This document shows positions 8,140 through 16,733 of a stretch of 64,000 bases of DNA, piece by piece. A model generated the notes under the pieces. It had not been told where the DNA came from. It saw only the letters and a list, made by a program, of their open reading frames with translations, and made no database searches. Position 1 is the first letter of the stretch. Every line of letters starts with the position of its first letter. Source of the DNA: DASUKM01 sp036278735 (GTDB lineage: Bacteria > Acidobacteriota > Vicinamibacteria > Vicinamibacterales > 2-12-FULL-66-21); the NCBI GenBank assembly GCA_036278735.1, contig DASUKM010000019.1, forward strand, positions 1 through 64,000, written 5' to 3'. The position numbers and the translations under genes are program-made.

Positions 8140-10790
8140 GGTCGCACCCGCCGCGGCTGGCCGTCTGGCTGCTGACGCAGCGGCTGGCAGCGGAGTGGCG
8201 CGACTTCGTGCTCGGCGATCTGGAAGAAGAATTCGCGGCGCGCCGTGAAGTGTCGCCGCCGGCCGCGCGCCGGTGGTACTGGCGGCAGGCCCTGCGCTGC
8301 TGCGCGGCGCCGCCGCGCGTTCACCAGCAGGTGTCCGCGATCCCTCCGTTCCGGGAAGATTCGAGGAGAGACTCCATGCTGCGCACCCTCGCGGCGGACT
8401 TGCGCTACGCCTTGCGCGTGCTGTTCCGCACCCCCTCATTCACCGCCGGCGTCGTGGTCGTGCTCGCGCTCGGTATCGGGGCCAACACGGCCATCTTCAG
8501 CATCGTGAACGCGGTGCTGCTGCGGCCGCTGCCCTTCAGCGACTCGGGGCGTCTCGTGCGGCTGTTCCATGAGCCGCCGCAGAACGCGTTTCCCGGGATT
8601 CACCGGTTCTCCGTCTCGCCGGCCAATTTCTACGACTGGCAGCGCGACGCGCACGCCTTCGACGCGATGGCGCTGTACCGGTTCCGGCCGTTCACGCTCA
8701 CCGGTGGCGATCACGCGGAAGCGGTCACGGCCTGCGCGGTCGGCAAGGAATTCTTTGCCGTCGTGGGAGCCGCCCCCGCGCTCGGGCGCGTCTTCCGTAC
8801 CGAAGAGGATTCGCCCGCGCGCGGCCACGTCGTCATTCTCAGCGCCGGATTCTGGAAGACGCATTTCGGCGCGTCGCGCGACGTCATCGGCCGCACGCTC
8901 ACGCTCAGCGACGAGAAGTACACGATCGTGGGGGTCATGCCCGCGTGGTTTTCTCTACAGGCGTGGGGGGCCACGGCCGAGGACATCTGGGTGCCGGTCG
9001 CATACACGGACGCGCAACGCGCTGTGCGGGACAATCACAACGATCAGGTCATCGCGAGGCTCTCACGAGGCGCGACGCTCGCCCAGGCGCAGTCCGAGAT
9101 GGACGTCATCTCCAAGCGGCTCGAGCAGCAGTATCCACAGACGAATGCCGGGTGGGGGGCGACGGTGGTGCCGCTGCAGGAACTCATCGTCGGCGACGTG
9201 CGCACGTCGCTGGTGATGCTGCTGGCCGCAGTCGGGCTCGTCCTTCTGATCGCGTGCGCGAACGTCGGCAACCTGCTGTTCACGAGGGCGCTCGGGCGGC
9301 GCAAGGAGCTGGCGGTCAGAGCGGCGCTCGGCGCGGGCCGCGGCCGCGTGTTCCAGCAGTTGCTCGTCGAGGCTGTGGTGCTTGCCGCGGCGGGAGGCCT
9401 CCTCGGCCTGCTCCTCGCGCGCATCGCGTTGAGGGCCGGTGGAACGCTCATGGCCGCACAGATTCCACGCGCCGACGAAGTGTCGATCGACGGGCGCGTC
9501 CTGCTGTTCGTGATCGCCGCCTCCCTGTTGACGGGCATCCTGGCCGGCGCGGTGCCGGCGTTCAGGGCGGGACGATCCGATCTCAACGAGGCGTTGAAGG
9601 AAGGGGGGCGGCAGGAGAGCGCGGTCGGCGTGCGGACGCGGCGCCTGCTCATCGTCGTGGAGGTCGCGCTGTCGCTCGTGCTGCTGATGGGCGCCGGCGT
9701 CATGGTCCGGAGTCTCCTCGCGCTGCATCGTGTGGACGCCGGCTACGATCCGCACGGCGTGCTCACGATGGGGGTCAGCCTGCCGAAGACGCGGTATCCG
9801 ACCGGCGATCGGATGCACGCGTTTTTCGACGCGGCGCTGCGGCGCCTGCGCGCGCTGCCCGGCGTCGAAAGCGCAGGCGCCATCGACGACCTGCCGTCGC
9901 AGGGAGGCTCCGTCCAGCCGATTGTCCTCGAGGGGCATGCCGAATTGCTGCCGCGCGATCAGCCGACGACGAACGTCCGGAGCATCACGCCGGGCTACCT
10001 GCACACGATGCGCATCCCGGTTCTCCGCGGACGAGACGTCGCTGACGGCGACAAGAACGTACTGCTCGTCAGCCGCACTGTGGCGCAGCTGCTGTGGGGG
10101 ACACAGGACCCCATCGGCCGGCGCGTCACGCTGCCGCTCGAACAGTCCCCTGTCCTGACGGTGATCGGGATCGTCGGCGACGTGAAGCAGGAAGGACTGT
10201 CGGATCCGCCGACCCCCACGGTCTACCAGTACGCGCGCGAGATGCCCATGAACAGCTACATGCTCGCCATCCGGACGTCGACGCCCCCCGCTTCGCTCGC
10301 GACGGCCGCAACGGCGGCGCTGCGCGCGATCGATCCGCAACAGCCGATCGAGGAGGTCCGCACGATGGACGACGTGCTGAATCAGACGCTCGCGGCGCAG
10401 CGGTTCAGCGCCCTGCTGCTGGCGCTCTTCGCGGCCGTGGCGCTCGTGCTCGCCTCGGTCGGCATCTACAGCGTGCTCTCCTACATCGTGCGCGGACGCA
10501 GCCAGGAGATTGGCGTGCGCACGGCGCTCGGTGCGCAGACGGGGGACGTGGTCCGGCTCGTCGTTGCGGAAGGCATGAAGCCGGCGCTCGTCGGCATCGG
10601 GCTCGGCGTGCTCGCCGCGCTCGGTTCGGCGAAGCTGATGGAGACGCTGGTGTTCGGCGTCAGCGCGTCGGATCCGGCGACGCTCGTCGCGGTGGCGACA
10701 GGTCTGGCGCTGATTGCGTTCCTGGCGAGCGCCGTGCCGGCCTGGCGCGCCTCCCGGCTCGATCCGGTGAAGGAGCTGCGAGGCCAATGA
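8136..10790 (+). CDS. ADOP-type MacB/FtsX-like permease (module 1)
   Basis: 884 residues. It opens with a cytosolic permease-prefix region (PPRLAVWLLTQRLAAEWRDFVLGDLEEEF), then LAADLRYALRVLFRTPSFTAGVVVVLALGIGANTAIFSIVNAVLL, the standard first membrane helix of ADOP proteins, a periplasmic MacB-PCD domain, a first FtsX helix set around residues 350-470, a second periplasmic domain and a final FtsX set (VALVLASVGIYSVLSYIVRGRSQEIGVRTALGA). No ATPase is encoded nearby, as expected for orphan permeases. The transported substrate is unknown for the family. GTG start overlapping the padR stop. Confidence 0.93.
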   Translation: MRSHPPRLAVWLLTQRLAAEWRDFVLGDLEEEFAARREVSPPAARRWYWRQALRCCAAPPRVHQQVSAIPPFREDSRRDSMLRTLAADLRYALRVLFRTPSFTAGVVVVLALGIGANTAIFSIVNAVLLRPLPFSDSGRLVRLFHEPPQNAFPGIHRFSVSPANFYDWQRDAHAFDAMALYRFRPFTLTGGDHAEAVTACAVGKEFFAVVGAAPALGRVFRTEEDSPARGHVVILSAGFWKTHFGASRDVIGRTLTLSDEKYTIVGVMPAWFSLQAWGATAEDIWVPVAYTDAQRAVRDNHNDQVIARLSRGATLAQAQSEMDVISKRLEQQYPQTNAGWGATVVPLQELIVGDVRTSLVMLLAAVGLVLLIACANVGNLLFTRALGRRKELAVRAALGAGRGRVFQQLLVEAVVLAAAGGLLGLLLARIALRAGGTLMAAQIPRADEVSIDGRVLLFVIAASLLTGILAGAVPAFRAGRSDLNEALKEGGRQESAVGVRTRRLLIVVEVALSLVLLMGAGVMVRSLLALHRVDAGYDPHGVLTMGVSLPKTRYPTGDRMHAFFDAALRRLRALPGVESAGAIDDLPSQGGSVQPIVLEGHAELLPRDQPTTNVRSITPGYLHTMRIPVLRGRDVADGDKNVLLVSRTVAQLLWGTQDPIGRRVTLPLEQSPVLTVIGIVGDVKQEGLSDPPTPTVYQYAREMPMNSYMLAIRTSTPPASLATAATAALRAIDPQQPIEEVRTMDDVLNQTLAAQRFSALLLALFAAVALVLASVGIYSVLSYIVRGRSQEIGVRTALGAQTGDVVRLVVAEGMKPALVGIGLGVLAALGSAKLMETLVFGVSASDPATLVAVATGLALIAFLASAVPAWRASRLDPVKELRGQ

Positions 10791-10855
10791 GTGGCGGAGT
10801 GCGGGGGCGGGGAGCGGGGCGGAACGCGGGGGGCGGGGTGCGGGGAGCCGGGGAG
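10791..10855. other. G-rich low-complexity spacer
   Basis: Runs of G on the plus strand with a loose seven-base period (units like GGGGCGG, GGGGAGC, GGTGCGG) separate the ADOP gene from the convergent toxin gene. It has several tracts of four or more G and could fold, but no defined element is recognisable. Confidence 0.5.
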
Positions 10856-11260
10856 CTACGGCGGAACGATTGAGAAGCGCCGCCGCCGGCCGGGACGGTA
10901 AAGAGAGAAGTGGCGCCGATCGAGCGTGAAGATCTCGGTCAGCGACTCGCGCTCGGCAATCCGGACGAGCGCCGCATCGGCGAGATCCATCGGCAGGTCG
11001 CGGTATTTCTCCATCAGCGCCCGCATCCGCCCCGCGTCGTCTTCGTCGAGCGCCGCCAGGCCGAGGGCCCCTGTCTCCAACCGGCTCCACAAGGCCTTCT
11101 GGCCCAGCCACGTTCCGCGGAGCAGGTACATCGCTTCGGTGAACGCCGGCCAGACGGTGACCAGCGCGCTGCGAATGGCCGAGAGCGACGCGACGCACTC
11201 CTGGTGCGCCGGATCCCCGGCGTCGATCAACGCGATGAGCGGACCGGCGTCAACGAGCAC
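10856..11260 (-). CDS. PIN domain (VapC-like) toxin
   Basis: About 134 residues of a PIN-domain ribonuclease. The first acidic residue is in VLVDAGPLIALIDAG at the N-terminus, the helix WPAFTEAMYLL carries the conserved Glu, and the C-terminal acidic pair lies in MDLADAALVRIAE and FTLDRRHFSLYR. VapC toxins cleave RNA, usually tRNA or rRNA. The start is the GTG at 11260: the PIN fold begins there and the frame upstream duplicates antitoxin coding DNA. It overlaps the antitoxin stop by 11 bases, so the pair is coupled. Confidence 0.88.
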   Translation of the reverse strand: MLVDAGPLIALIDAGDPAHQECVASLSAIRSALVTVWPAFTEAMYLLRGTWLGQKALWSRLETGALGLAALDEDDAGRMRALMEKYRDLPMDLADAALVRIAERESLTEIFTLDRRHFSLYRPGRRRRFSIVPP

Positions 11261-11519
11261 GCTGTTTGCCTGAGCGCGCGCGAAGCTCCGCGGCGAACTG
11301 CTCGCCGGTCGTCCGGCCCGTGTCGCGCACGCCGACGTTGACGACCCCAATCACATCGACCCATGCGTCGTACGGACGGGTGTGCGGATCCGCCGGTTCG
11401 CCCGCCACGTACTGGGCCAGCGCCTCGCGGACGACGTCGGATCGTGACAGTCCTCGGCGTTTCGCGGCGGCGTTCAACGCGCGCTCGGCTTCCGGCCACA
11501 ACCGAACAGTCAGCGCCAT
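11250..11519 (-). CDS. Ribbon-helix-helix antitoxin
   Basis: 89 residues beginning MALTVRLWPEAERALNAAAKRRGLSRSDVVREALAQYV, a ribbon-helix-helix DNA-binding unit of the CopG/VapB type, followed by a C-terminal segment that would wrap the toxin. It should neutralise the PIN toxin and repress the shared promoter. It is the first gene of the pair and overlaps the toxin start. The pair sits between two PadR-ADOP modules on the opposite strand. Confidence 0.85.
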   Translation of the reverse strand: MALTVRLWPEAERALNAAAKRRGLSRSDVVREALAQYVAGEPADPHTRPYDAWVDVIGVVNVGVRDTGRTTGEQFAAELRARSGKQRAR

Positions 11520-11570
11520 GCTTCCTCCGTATTACTTACAAGTATTACATGCCATCCCTCACAAGTCCAG

Positions 11571-11654
11571 TCCTCCGTCCTCCGTCCTCCGCCTTCCGTC
11601 CTCCGCCCTCCGTCCTCCGCCCTCCGCCCTCCGCCCTCCGCCCTCCGCCCTCCG
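11571..11654. repeat. Heptanucleotide tandem repeat (12 units)
   Basis: Twelve consecutive 7-base units of the form YCCTCCG (TCCTCCG, CCCTCCG, one CCTTCCG), followed by a partial unit. The last five full units are identical (CCCTCCG). It lies in the divergent space between the antitoxin gene and the promoter of the second PadR gene. No coding function is seen. Confidence 0.93.
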
Positions 11655-11665
11655 CCCTCTACCCA

Positions 11666-11695
11666 TTGACACTATATTCACACTGGCTATAGTGT
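11666..11695 (+). promoter_or_regulatory. Sigma-70-like promoter with overlapping inverted repeat, probable PadR operator
   Basis: A perfect -35 TTGACA (11666-11671), a 16-base spacer and a -10 TATAGT (11688-11693). The inverted repeat ACACTATA (11669-11676) and TATAGTGT (11688-11695), spaced by 11 bases, covers both hexamers. Start of transcription would fall at about 11700, next to the ATG at 11702, so the padR mRNA should be leaderless or nearly so. An operator covering the promoter of its own padR gene fits PadR autorepression. Confidence 0.8.
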
Positions 11696-11701
11696 GAGGT
11701 C

Positions 11702-12064
11702 ATGCGCGAGACCGACGAGACGCCCGACGACCTGCTGCCGCTCCCTGCGGCCACCCTGCACATCCTGCTGGCCGTGGCCGATGGCGACCGCCATGGCTAC
11801 GCGATCATGCAGGAAGTCGCCGGGCGCAGCGGCGGTCAGCTCCAACTGAGCGCCGGGACGTTGTATCGGTCGATCCAGCGGATGCTCGAGCACGGGCTGA
11901 TCGTGGAGCCGCGCACCCGCCCGGTCCCCGACAAAGACGACGAGCGGCGGCGCTATTATCGGATCACCCCATTCGGGCGGCGCGTCGCGGAAGCGGAGAT
12001 GCGGCGGCTCACCGAGCTCGTGCGGATCGGCCGCGCGGTCGGACTCCGTCCGGAGAAGGCGTGA
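11702..12064 (+). CDS. PadR family transcriptional regulator (module 2)
   Basis: 120 residues with the PadR winged helix: LHILLAVADGDRHGYAIMQEVAGRSGG, LSAGTLYRSIQRMLEHGLI, then DDERRRYYRITPFGRRVAEAEMRR. It should bind the inverted repeat immediately upstream. There is no Shine-Dalgarno sequence and the promoter places the transcript start at the ATG. The stop codon overlaps the ATG of the ADOP gene (TGATG), giving a coupled two-gene operon. Confidence 0.93.
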   Translation: MRETDETPDDLLPLPAATLHILLAVADGDRHGYAIMQEVAGRSGGQLQLSAGTLYRSIQRMLEHGLIVEPRTRPVPDKDDERRRYYRITPFGRRVAEAEMRRLTELVRIGRAVGLRPEKA

Positions 12065-14640
12065 TGCGGTTCTATCGCGCGCTCCTGCATCTCTATCCGA
12101 AGTCGTTCCGTCATGAGTACGGGGCGGAGATGGTGGCCATTTTCGCGGATCGGCAGCGGCACACGCCGGCGCCGATGCGTCTGTTCGTCTGGCTCGCGGT
12201 CGTGCCGGAGGTGGTGTTCAACGCCGCCGCCCTCCATTGGGATCTCGCCCGGCAGGACATCCGGTACGCGATGCGATCGCTCGGCAGGTCTCCCGGCTTT
12301 GCGGCCACGGCCATCATCATCGTCGCGCTCGGGATCGGCGCGAACACCGCCGTGTTCTCCCTGGCCGACTTCATGCTGATCCGGCCGCTGCCGTTTCACG
12401 ATCCGGATCGGCTGATCCAGGTGATGGAGCGGACGCCCGGCTACTCGGGCATGGAGCTGTCGCCCGGCAACTACCGCGATTGGAAGCGGATGAACACGGT
12501 CGTGTCCGGGATGGGAACCTACACGACGCTCTCGCGGAATCTCGTGGACCCGAACGCGCCGGCCCGGCTCGAAGTCGGCTGGGTCTCTGCCGATCTGTTC
12601 CCCGTCCTCGGCGTCGAGCCGTTCATCGGCCGGACGTTTGCGGCCGCCGACGATCGGCCGGGGGCGCCGGGAACGGTGCTCCTCAGCTACGCGTTCTGGC
12701 AGCAGCGCTTCGCCGGCGATCGATCCGTGCTCGGCCGGCGGATCGTCCTCGACGATCAGTCCTGTACCGTCATCGGGGTCATGCCCCCGGACTTTCATTT
12801 CCCGTCCACCGACGTCGCGCTCTGGACGCCGCAGCGATTCGACGAGAGCATGTACGAGGACCGCACCAACAACTTCATCGTCGGTGTGGCGCGGCTGCGT
12901 CCCGGCGTGACGATCGAACAGGCGCGGGCGGACTTCGTGCACGTCGCGGCGGCGCTCGAGCGGCAGTATCCGCGCGAGAACCAGCGAACGTCGGCCACGG
13001 TGACGTCGCTGCGCGGCGACCTCTCGTCGCAGGCGCGCTTTCTCCTGCTCGCGCTCTGCGGCGCCGCCGCGTGCGTGCTCCTGATCGTCTGCGCGAACCT
13101 CGCCGGCCTGTTGATCGCGCGCGCCAGCGGACGACGGCGGGAGCTGGCGGTCCGGGCGGCCATCGGGGCCGGACGCGAACGCCTCGTTCGGCAGCTCGTC
13201 ACCGAGAGCCTCGTGCTGGCTGCCGCGGGGGGCGTGCTCGGGATCGCGGTCGCGACGGCCGCGCTGCCGCTGCTCACGCAGCTCGTGCCGATCTCCCTGC
13301 CGATCGCGCATCCTCCATCCGTGGATCTGCGCGTGCTCGCGTTTGCCGTGATCCTGACGCTCCTCACGGGGATCGCGTTCGGCTTGTTCCCGGTGCTCCG
13401 GATCGGCTCAGGCGTCGACGTCGCCGGGCTGGCGGAAGGGGCACGCGCCGGCGCGGCGAAAGAGCGCGCGCGCCGCGTGCTCGTCGTCGCCGAAGTGGCC
13501 GGGTCCGTCGTGCTGCTCGTCGCGACGGGACTGCTGCTGCGCGCGCTGCTGCGCGTCGAGGCGATCGATCCCGGCTTTCAGCGCACCGGCGTCCTGACGC
13601 TTCGGACGGACCTCCCGCGGCCGCGCTACGACAAGACGGCGGCCCGCGCCGCGTTCTACGACCGCGTGCTGGCGGACGTTCGCGCACTGCCGGGCGTGCG
13701 CGCCGCCGGCTACATCAGCGGCCTGCCGCTCGTGCGCGGCGGCGGCATCTGGAGCGTCGCGCTTGCCGGCGACGCCGTCGTGCGCAACGGCGACGACACG
13801 GCCAGCCTGCGCTTCGTGACGCCCGGCTACTTCGACGCCATGGGCATTCGGCTCCTTCGAGGACGCGACGTGCAGGCCTCGGACACGAACGACCGTCTCC
13901 ACGTCGCGGTCGTGAGCGCCTCGCTGGTCCGCCGCTTCTGGCCCGATCGCGACCCGATTGGACGGACGTTCAAGATGGCGTTTACGGAGCGGACCATCGT
14001 CGGGGTGGTCGGAGACGTGCACGTGCGCGGCCTGGAGCGCACGAGCGAACCGCAGGTTTACCTGCCGTACCGGCAGATCGACGACGGATCGCTCGTCGGG
14101 TACTTCCCGAACGATCTCGCCGTGCGGGCGGCTGGCGACGTCACGGCGCTCGCCGCGCCCATCCGCGCGATCGTCCACGGCGCCGATCCGGAACTGCCGG
14201 TGTCGGACGTGCGCACGACCGAGCAGATCGTGGCGCTCGGAACGGCGGCGCGCGACGTTCAGGTGCGCGCGCTGGCGATTTTCGCGGCGCTCGCGCTGCT
14301 GCTGGCCGCCATCGGCATCTACGGCCTGCTCTCGTTCACCGTGGCGCAGCGCACGCAGGAAATCGGCGTGCGGATGGCCCTCGGGGCCGACCGCTGGATC
14401 ATCATCTCTCTCGTGGCTCGTGAGGCCGTGGCGCTCGTCGCGGCGGGCATTGTCGCGGGGGCGGTGCTGGCCTACGCCGCCGCGCATGCGCTCCAGGCGC
14501 TGCTGGCCGGCATCGCGCCGCACGATGCGCCGACGTTCGCGACGGCTGTCGCCGTTTCCGCGGCGCTCGCGCTCTCCGGCAGCATCGTCCCCGCCTTTCG
14601 CGCGGCACACGTCGATCCGGTCCGCGCGATTCGCCAGTGA
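12064..14640 (+). CDS. ADOP-type MacB/FtsX-like permease (module 2)
   Basis: About 858 residues. The short N-terminal prefix MRFYRALLHLYPKSFRHEYGAEM is the second common type of ADOP prefix, followed by DIRYAMRSLGRSPGFAATAIIIVALGIGANTAVFSLADFML, a MacB-like periplasmic domain, an FtsX block (ANLAGLLIARASGRRRELAVRAAIGAGRERLVRQLVTESL), a second periplasmic domain and the terminal FtsX block (LAAIGIYGLLSFTVAQRTQEIGVRMALGA). An inner-membrane protein with about eight helices and large periplasmic parts. The start could be the GTG at 12061 or the ATG at 12064; both overlap the padR stop. Confidence 0.93.
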   Translation: MRFYRALLHLYPKSFRHEYGAEMVAIFADRQRHTPAPMRLFVWLAVVPEVVFNAAALHWDLARQDIRYAMRSLGRSPGFAATAIIIVALGIGANTAVFSLADFMLIRPLPFHDPDRLIQVMERTPGYSGMELSPGNYRDWKRMNTVVSGMGTYTTLSRNLVDPNAPARLEVGWVSADLFPVLGVEPFIGRTFAAADDRPGAPGTVLLSYAFWQQRFAGDRSVLGRRIVLDDQSCTVIGVMPPDFHFPSTDVALWTPQRFDESMYEDRTNNFIVGVARLRPGVTIEQARADFVHVAAALERQYPRENQRTSATVTSLRGDLSSQARFLLLALCGAAACVLLIVCANLAGLLIARASGRRRELAVRAAIGAGRERLVRQLVTESLVLAAAGGVLGIAVATAALPLLTQLVPISLPIAHPPSVDLRVLAFAVILTLLTGIAFGLFPVLRIGSGVDVAGLAEGARAGAAKERARRVLVVAEVAGSVVLLVATGLLLRALLRVEAIDPGFQRTGVLTLRTDLPRPRYDKTAARAAFYDRVLADVRALPGVRAAGYISGLPLVRGGGIWSVALAGDAVVRNGDDTASLRFVTPGYFDAMGIRLLRGRDVQASDTNDRLHVAVVSASLVRRFWPDRDPIGRTFKMAFTERTIVGVVGDVHVRGLERTSEPQVYLPYRQIDDGSLVGYFPNDLAVRAAGDVTALAAPIRAIVHGADPELPVSDVRTTEQIVALGTAARDVQVRALAIFAALALLLAAIGIYGLLSFTVAQRTQEIGVRMALGADRWIIISLVAREAVALVAAGIVAGAVLAYAAAHALQALLAGIAPHDAPTFATAVAVSAALALSGSIVPAFRAAHVDPVRAIRQ

Positions 14641-14663
14641 CGCGGATCGGCTTTAATAAGAGG

Positions 14664-15836
14664 ATGCGCTTCGGACATCCGCTCCGGCCCGAGTGGCCGC
14701 TCGACCCGGAAGTCACATATTTGAACCACGGGACGGTGGGGGCAACCCCCCACGCCGTTCTGCGAACGCAGCAGGCGTTGCGCGACGAGATGGCCCGCCA
14801 GCCGTCGCGCTTTCTGCTGCGCGAGGTGAGCCACTCGGTCGGCACGCCCGCCGAGGGGCCGACGCGCATCCGTCAGGCAGCGCGCGAGGTGGCCCCATTC
14901 CTGGGGGCACGCGGCGACGACGTCGTGTTCGTCGACAACGCGACGAGCGGCGCCAACACCGTCGTGCGCTCGTTTCCGCTTCAGGCGGGCGACGAAATCC
15001 TGACGACCAATCACACGTACGGCGCGGTGATGAACGCCACGAAGTGGATCGCGGCGCGACGCGGCGCGATCGTCCGGACGATCGACGTGCCGTATCCGAC
15101 CTTCGACGCAGACGACATGGCGGCGCGGGTCGAACGGGCCCTCGGGCCGAAGACGCGGCTGCTCGTGATCGATCACATCACGTCGGGCAGCGCCATCGTG
15201 ATGCCGATTGCCGCGATCGCGGCGCGGTGCCGCGCGCGAGGGGTGGCGGTGCTCGTCGACGGCGCGCACGCGCCGGGCGCGATCCCGCTCGACATTCCGT
15301 CGCTCGGCGTGGACTATTACGTCGGGAACCTGCACAAGTGGGGACAGGCGCCGCAGAGCAGCGCCGTCCTGTGGGTGCTCGAGTCGCGTCAGGCAGCACT
15401 GCACCCCCTCGTGATTTCGTGGGACGTGGGCCAGGGATTCACCGCCGAGTTCGACATGGTCGGGACGCGGGATCCCACGCCGTGGCTCGCGTCGCCGGCC
15501 GGCTTCCGCTTTCTCGCCGATCTGAGCCTGGACGACGTATTCCGGTGGAATCACGCGCTCGCGTGGGAGGCCGGCCGGCTGCTGGCGTCGCGCTGGGGAA
15601 CGAACGTCGGCGTGCCGGAGTCGCACGTCGGCACGATGATGACCGTGGCCGCGCCTGACCGCTTCGGCAGCGACGCCGCGACGGCGAACCGGCTGCGCGA
15701 CACGCTGCTCGAGACGCATGGCATCGAAGTGCACGTGCACGCCGGCTTCGGACGCACCTGGGTGCGCGTCTCCACACAGGTCTACAACGAGATCGCCGAC
15801 GTCGAACGCCTCGCCGACGTCGTCATGCACATGTAG
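14664..15836 (+). CDS. Class V PLP-dependent aminotransferase (isopenicillin-N-epimerase-like)
   Basis: About 390 residues of a fold-type I PLP enzyme. The opening MRFGHPLRPEWPLDPEVTYLNHGTVGATP is the CefD-like start; DNATSGANTVVRS binds cofactor phosphate, DGAHAPGAIPLDI holds the pyridine-ring aspartate, and NLHKWGQAPQSSAVLW carries the Schiff-base lysine. The family includes racemases, desulfurases and hercynylcysteine lyases; I cannot assign the substrate. The reading frame also opens at a GTG at 14637 that overlaps the ADOP stop, so it may be coupled to that operon; the ATG at 14664 matches the family start. Confidence 0.88.
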   Translation: MRFGHPLRPEWPLDPEVTYLNHGTVGATPHAVLRTQQALRDEMARQPSRFLLREVSHSVGTPAEGPTRIRQAAREVAPFLGARGDDVVFVDNATSGANTVVRSFPLQAGDEILTTNHTYGAVMNATKWIAARRGAIVRTIDVPYPTFDADDMAARVERALGPKTRLLVIDHITSGSAIVMPIAAIAARCRARGVAVLVDGAHAPGAIPLDIPSLGVDYYVGNLHKWGQAPQSSAVLWVLESRQAALHPLVISWDVGQGFTAEFDMVGTRDPTPWLASPAGFRFLADLSLDDVFRWNHALAWEAGRLLASRWGTNVGVPESHVGTMMTVAAPDRFGSDAATANRLRDTLLETHGIEVHVHAGFGRTWVRVSTQVYNEIADVERLADVVMHM

Positions 15837-15878
15837 CTGGCAACTGGCAACTGGCAACTGGCAACTGGTAACTGGTAA
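15837..15878. repeat. Heptanucleotide tandem repeat (6 units)
   Basis: Four copies of CTGGCAA followed by two copies of CTGGTAA, starting directly at the stop codon of the aminotransferase gene and ending three bases before the ATG of the next gene. It therefore occupies the whole spacer, including the place where a ribosome-binding site would be expected. Confidence 0.93.
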
Positions 15879-15881
15879 CTG

Positions 15882-16730
15882 ATGTCCGGATTTTCGACGA
15901 CCGGCGTGCTCGACAAACGGCGGAGAGCGGTGCCGAGCGACTGGCTGACGGTCGCGTCGCTCGCCATCCTTGCCTATGCGACCGCGAACGTGCTGCACGA
16001 GGCCCTGGGCCACGGCGGCGCGTGCCTCATGGTGGGGGGCACGCCGCGAATGCTGACGTCGGTGAGCTTCGACTGCGACCCGGCCACGTTGTCGTCGGCC
16101 GGCGGCCGCGTCGTGGCGGCCGCGGGGACGATCGTCAATCTCATCGTCGGCGGCGCGGCGGCGATCGCGTATCGACGCGCCGTCGATCGCGGTTCCGCGC
16201 TGCGGTTCTTCCTTTGGCTCTTCGCGACGATCAACCTGCTGCAGGGGTTCGGCTACTTTCTGTTTTCCGGCGTTGGCCGGATCGGCGACTGGGCGGCCGT
16301 CATGGCGGGCGTACGTCCTGAGTGGGTCTGGCGCGTCGTCCTGTCGGTGGGCGGGTTCGCGTTGTACTGGATCGCCACGCGGCGCGCGTTTGCGTCGCTC
16401 GCGAGATTCATCGGCGGCCGCCCCTCCGACCGACAGCCGATCGGTACGCGCCTGGCGCTCACCTCCTATTTCACCGGCGCGGTCCTGTACTGCGTGGCCG
16501 GCGCGCTGAACCCGGCGGGGCCAATGCTCCTCCTGATTTCCGCCGCGGCTGCCTCGCTCGGCGGGACGTCCGGCCTCTGGTGGGGAACGAATTTTCTGCG
16601 TGGCGAGCGCGAGGAAGGGCCTAGCGAGAGCCCCGCGCGAATCCCGCAGGACATGCGCATCGTCGCCGCGGCCGGCGTGGCCGCGCTCGTGTTCGTCTTC
16701 CTGCTCGGGCCCGGCATCCGGATGGGGTGA
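15882..16730 (+). CDS. Multi-pass membrane protein with HExxxH-type motif
   Basis: 282 residues with about six or seven membrane helices. Near residue 39, inside the first helix, is ANVLHEALGHGGACLMVGG; a second helix pair contains INLLQGFGYFLFSGVGRIGDWAAVM. This order (His/Glu motif in helix 1, then Asn ... Gly-Asp in a later helix) recalls M50 site-2 proteases, but the His-to-His spacing is one residue longer than HExxH. It may be a divergent M50-like protein or a non-peptidase relative. The start codon lies right after a heptamer repeat and has no recognisable ribosome-binding site. Confidence 0.65.
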   Translation: MSGFSTTGVLDKRRRAVPSDWLTVASLAILAYATANVLHEALGHGGACLMVGGTPRMLTSVSFDCDPATLSSAGGRVVAAAGTIVNLIVGGAAAIAYRRAVDRGSALRFFLWLFATINLLQGFGYFLFSGVGRIGDWAAVMAGVRPEWVWRVVLSVGGFALYWIATRRAFASLARFIGGRPSDRQPIGTRLALTSYFTGAVLYCVAGALNPAGPMLLLISAAAASLGGTSGLWWGTNFLRGEREEGPSESPARIPQDMRIVAAAGVAALVFVFLLGPGIRMG

Positions 16731-16733
16731 CGT

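Noticed and set aside
10791..10855. G-rich tract considered as a functional G-quadruplex
   Set aside because: The G-runs are irregular and such tracts are frequent in this GC-rich sequence; there is no positional evidence for a role.
11571..11654. Repeat array considered as CRISPR
   Set aside because: The units are seven bases and directly adjacent with no spacers, and no cas genes are present.
12237..14423. 728-codon open frame within the second ADOP gene
   Set aside because: Arg-rich shadow frame; the ADOP frame is continuous and family-like.
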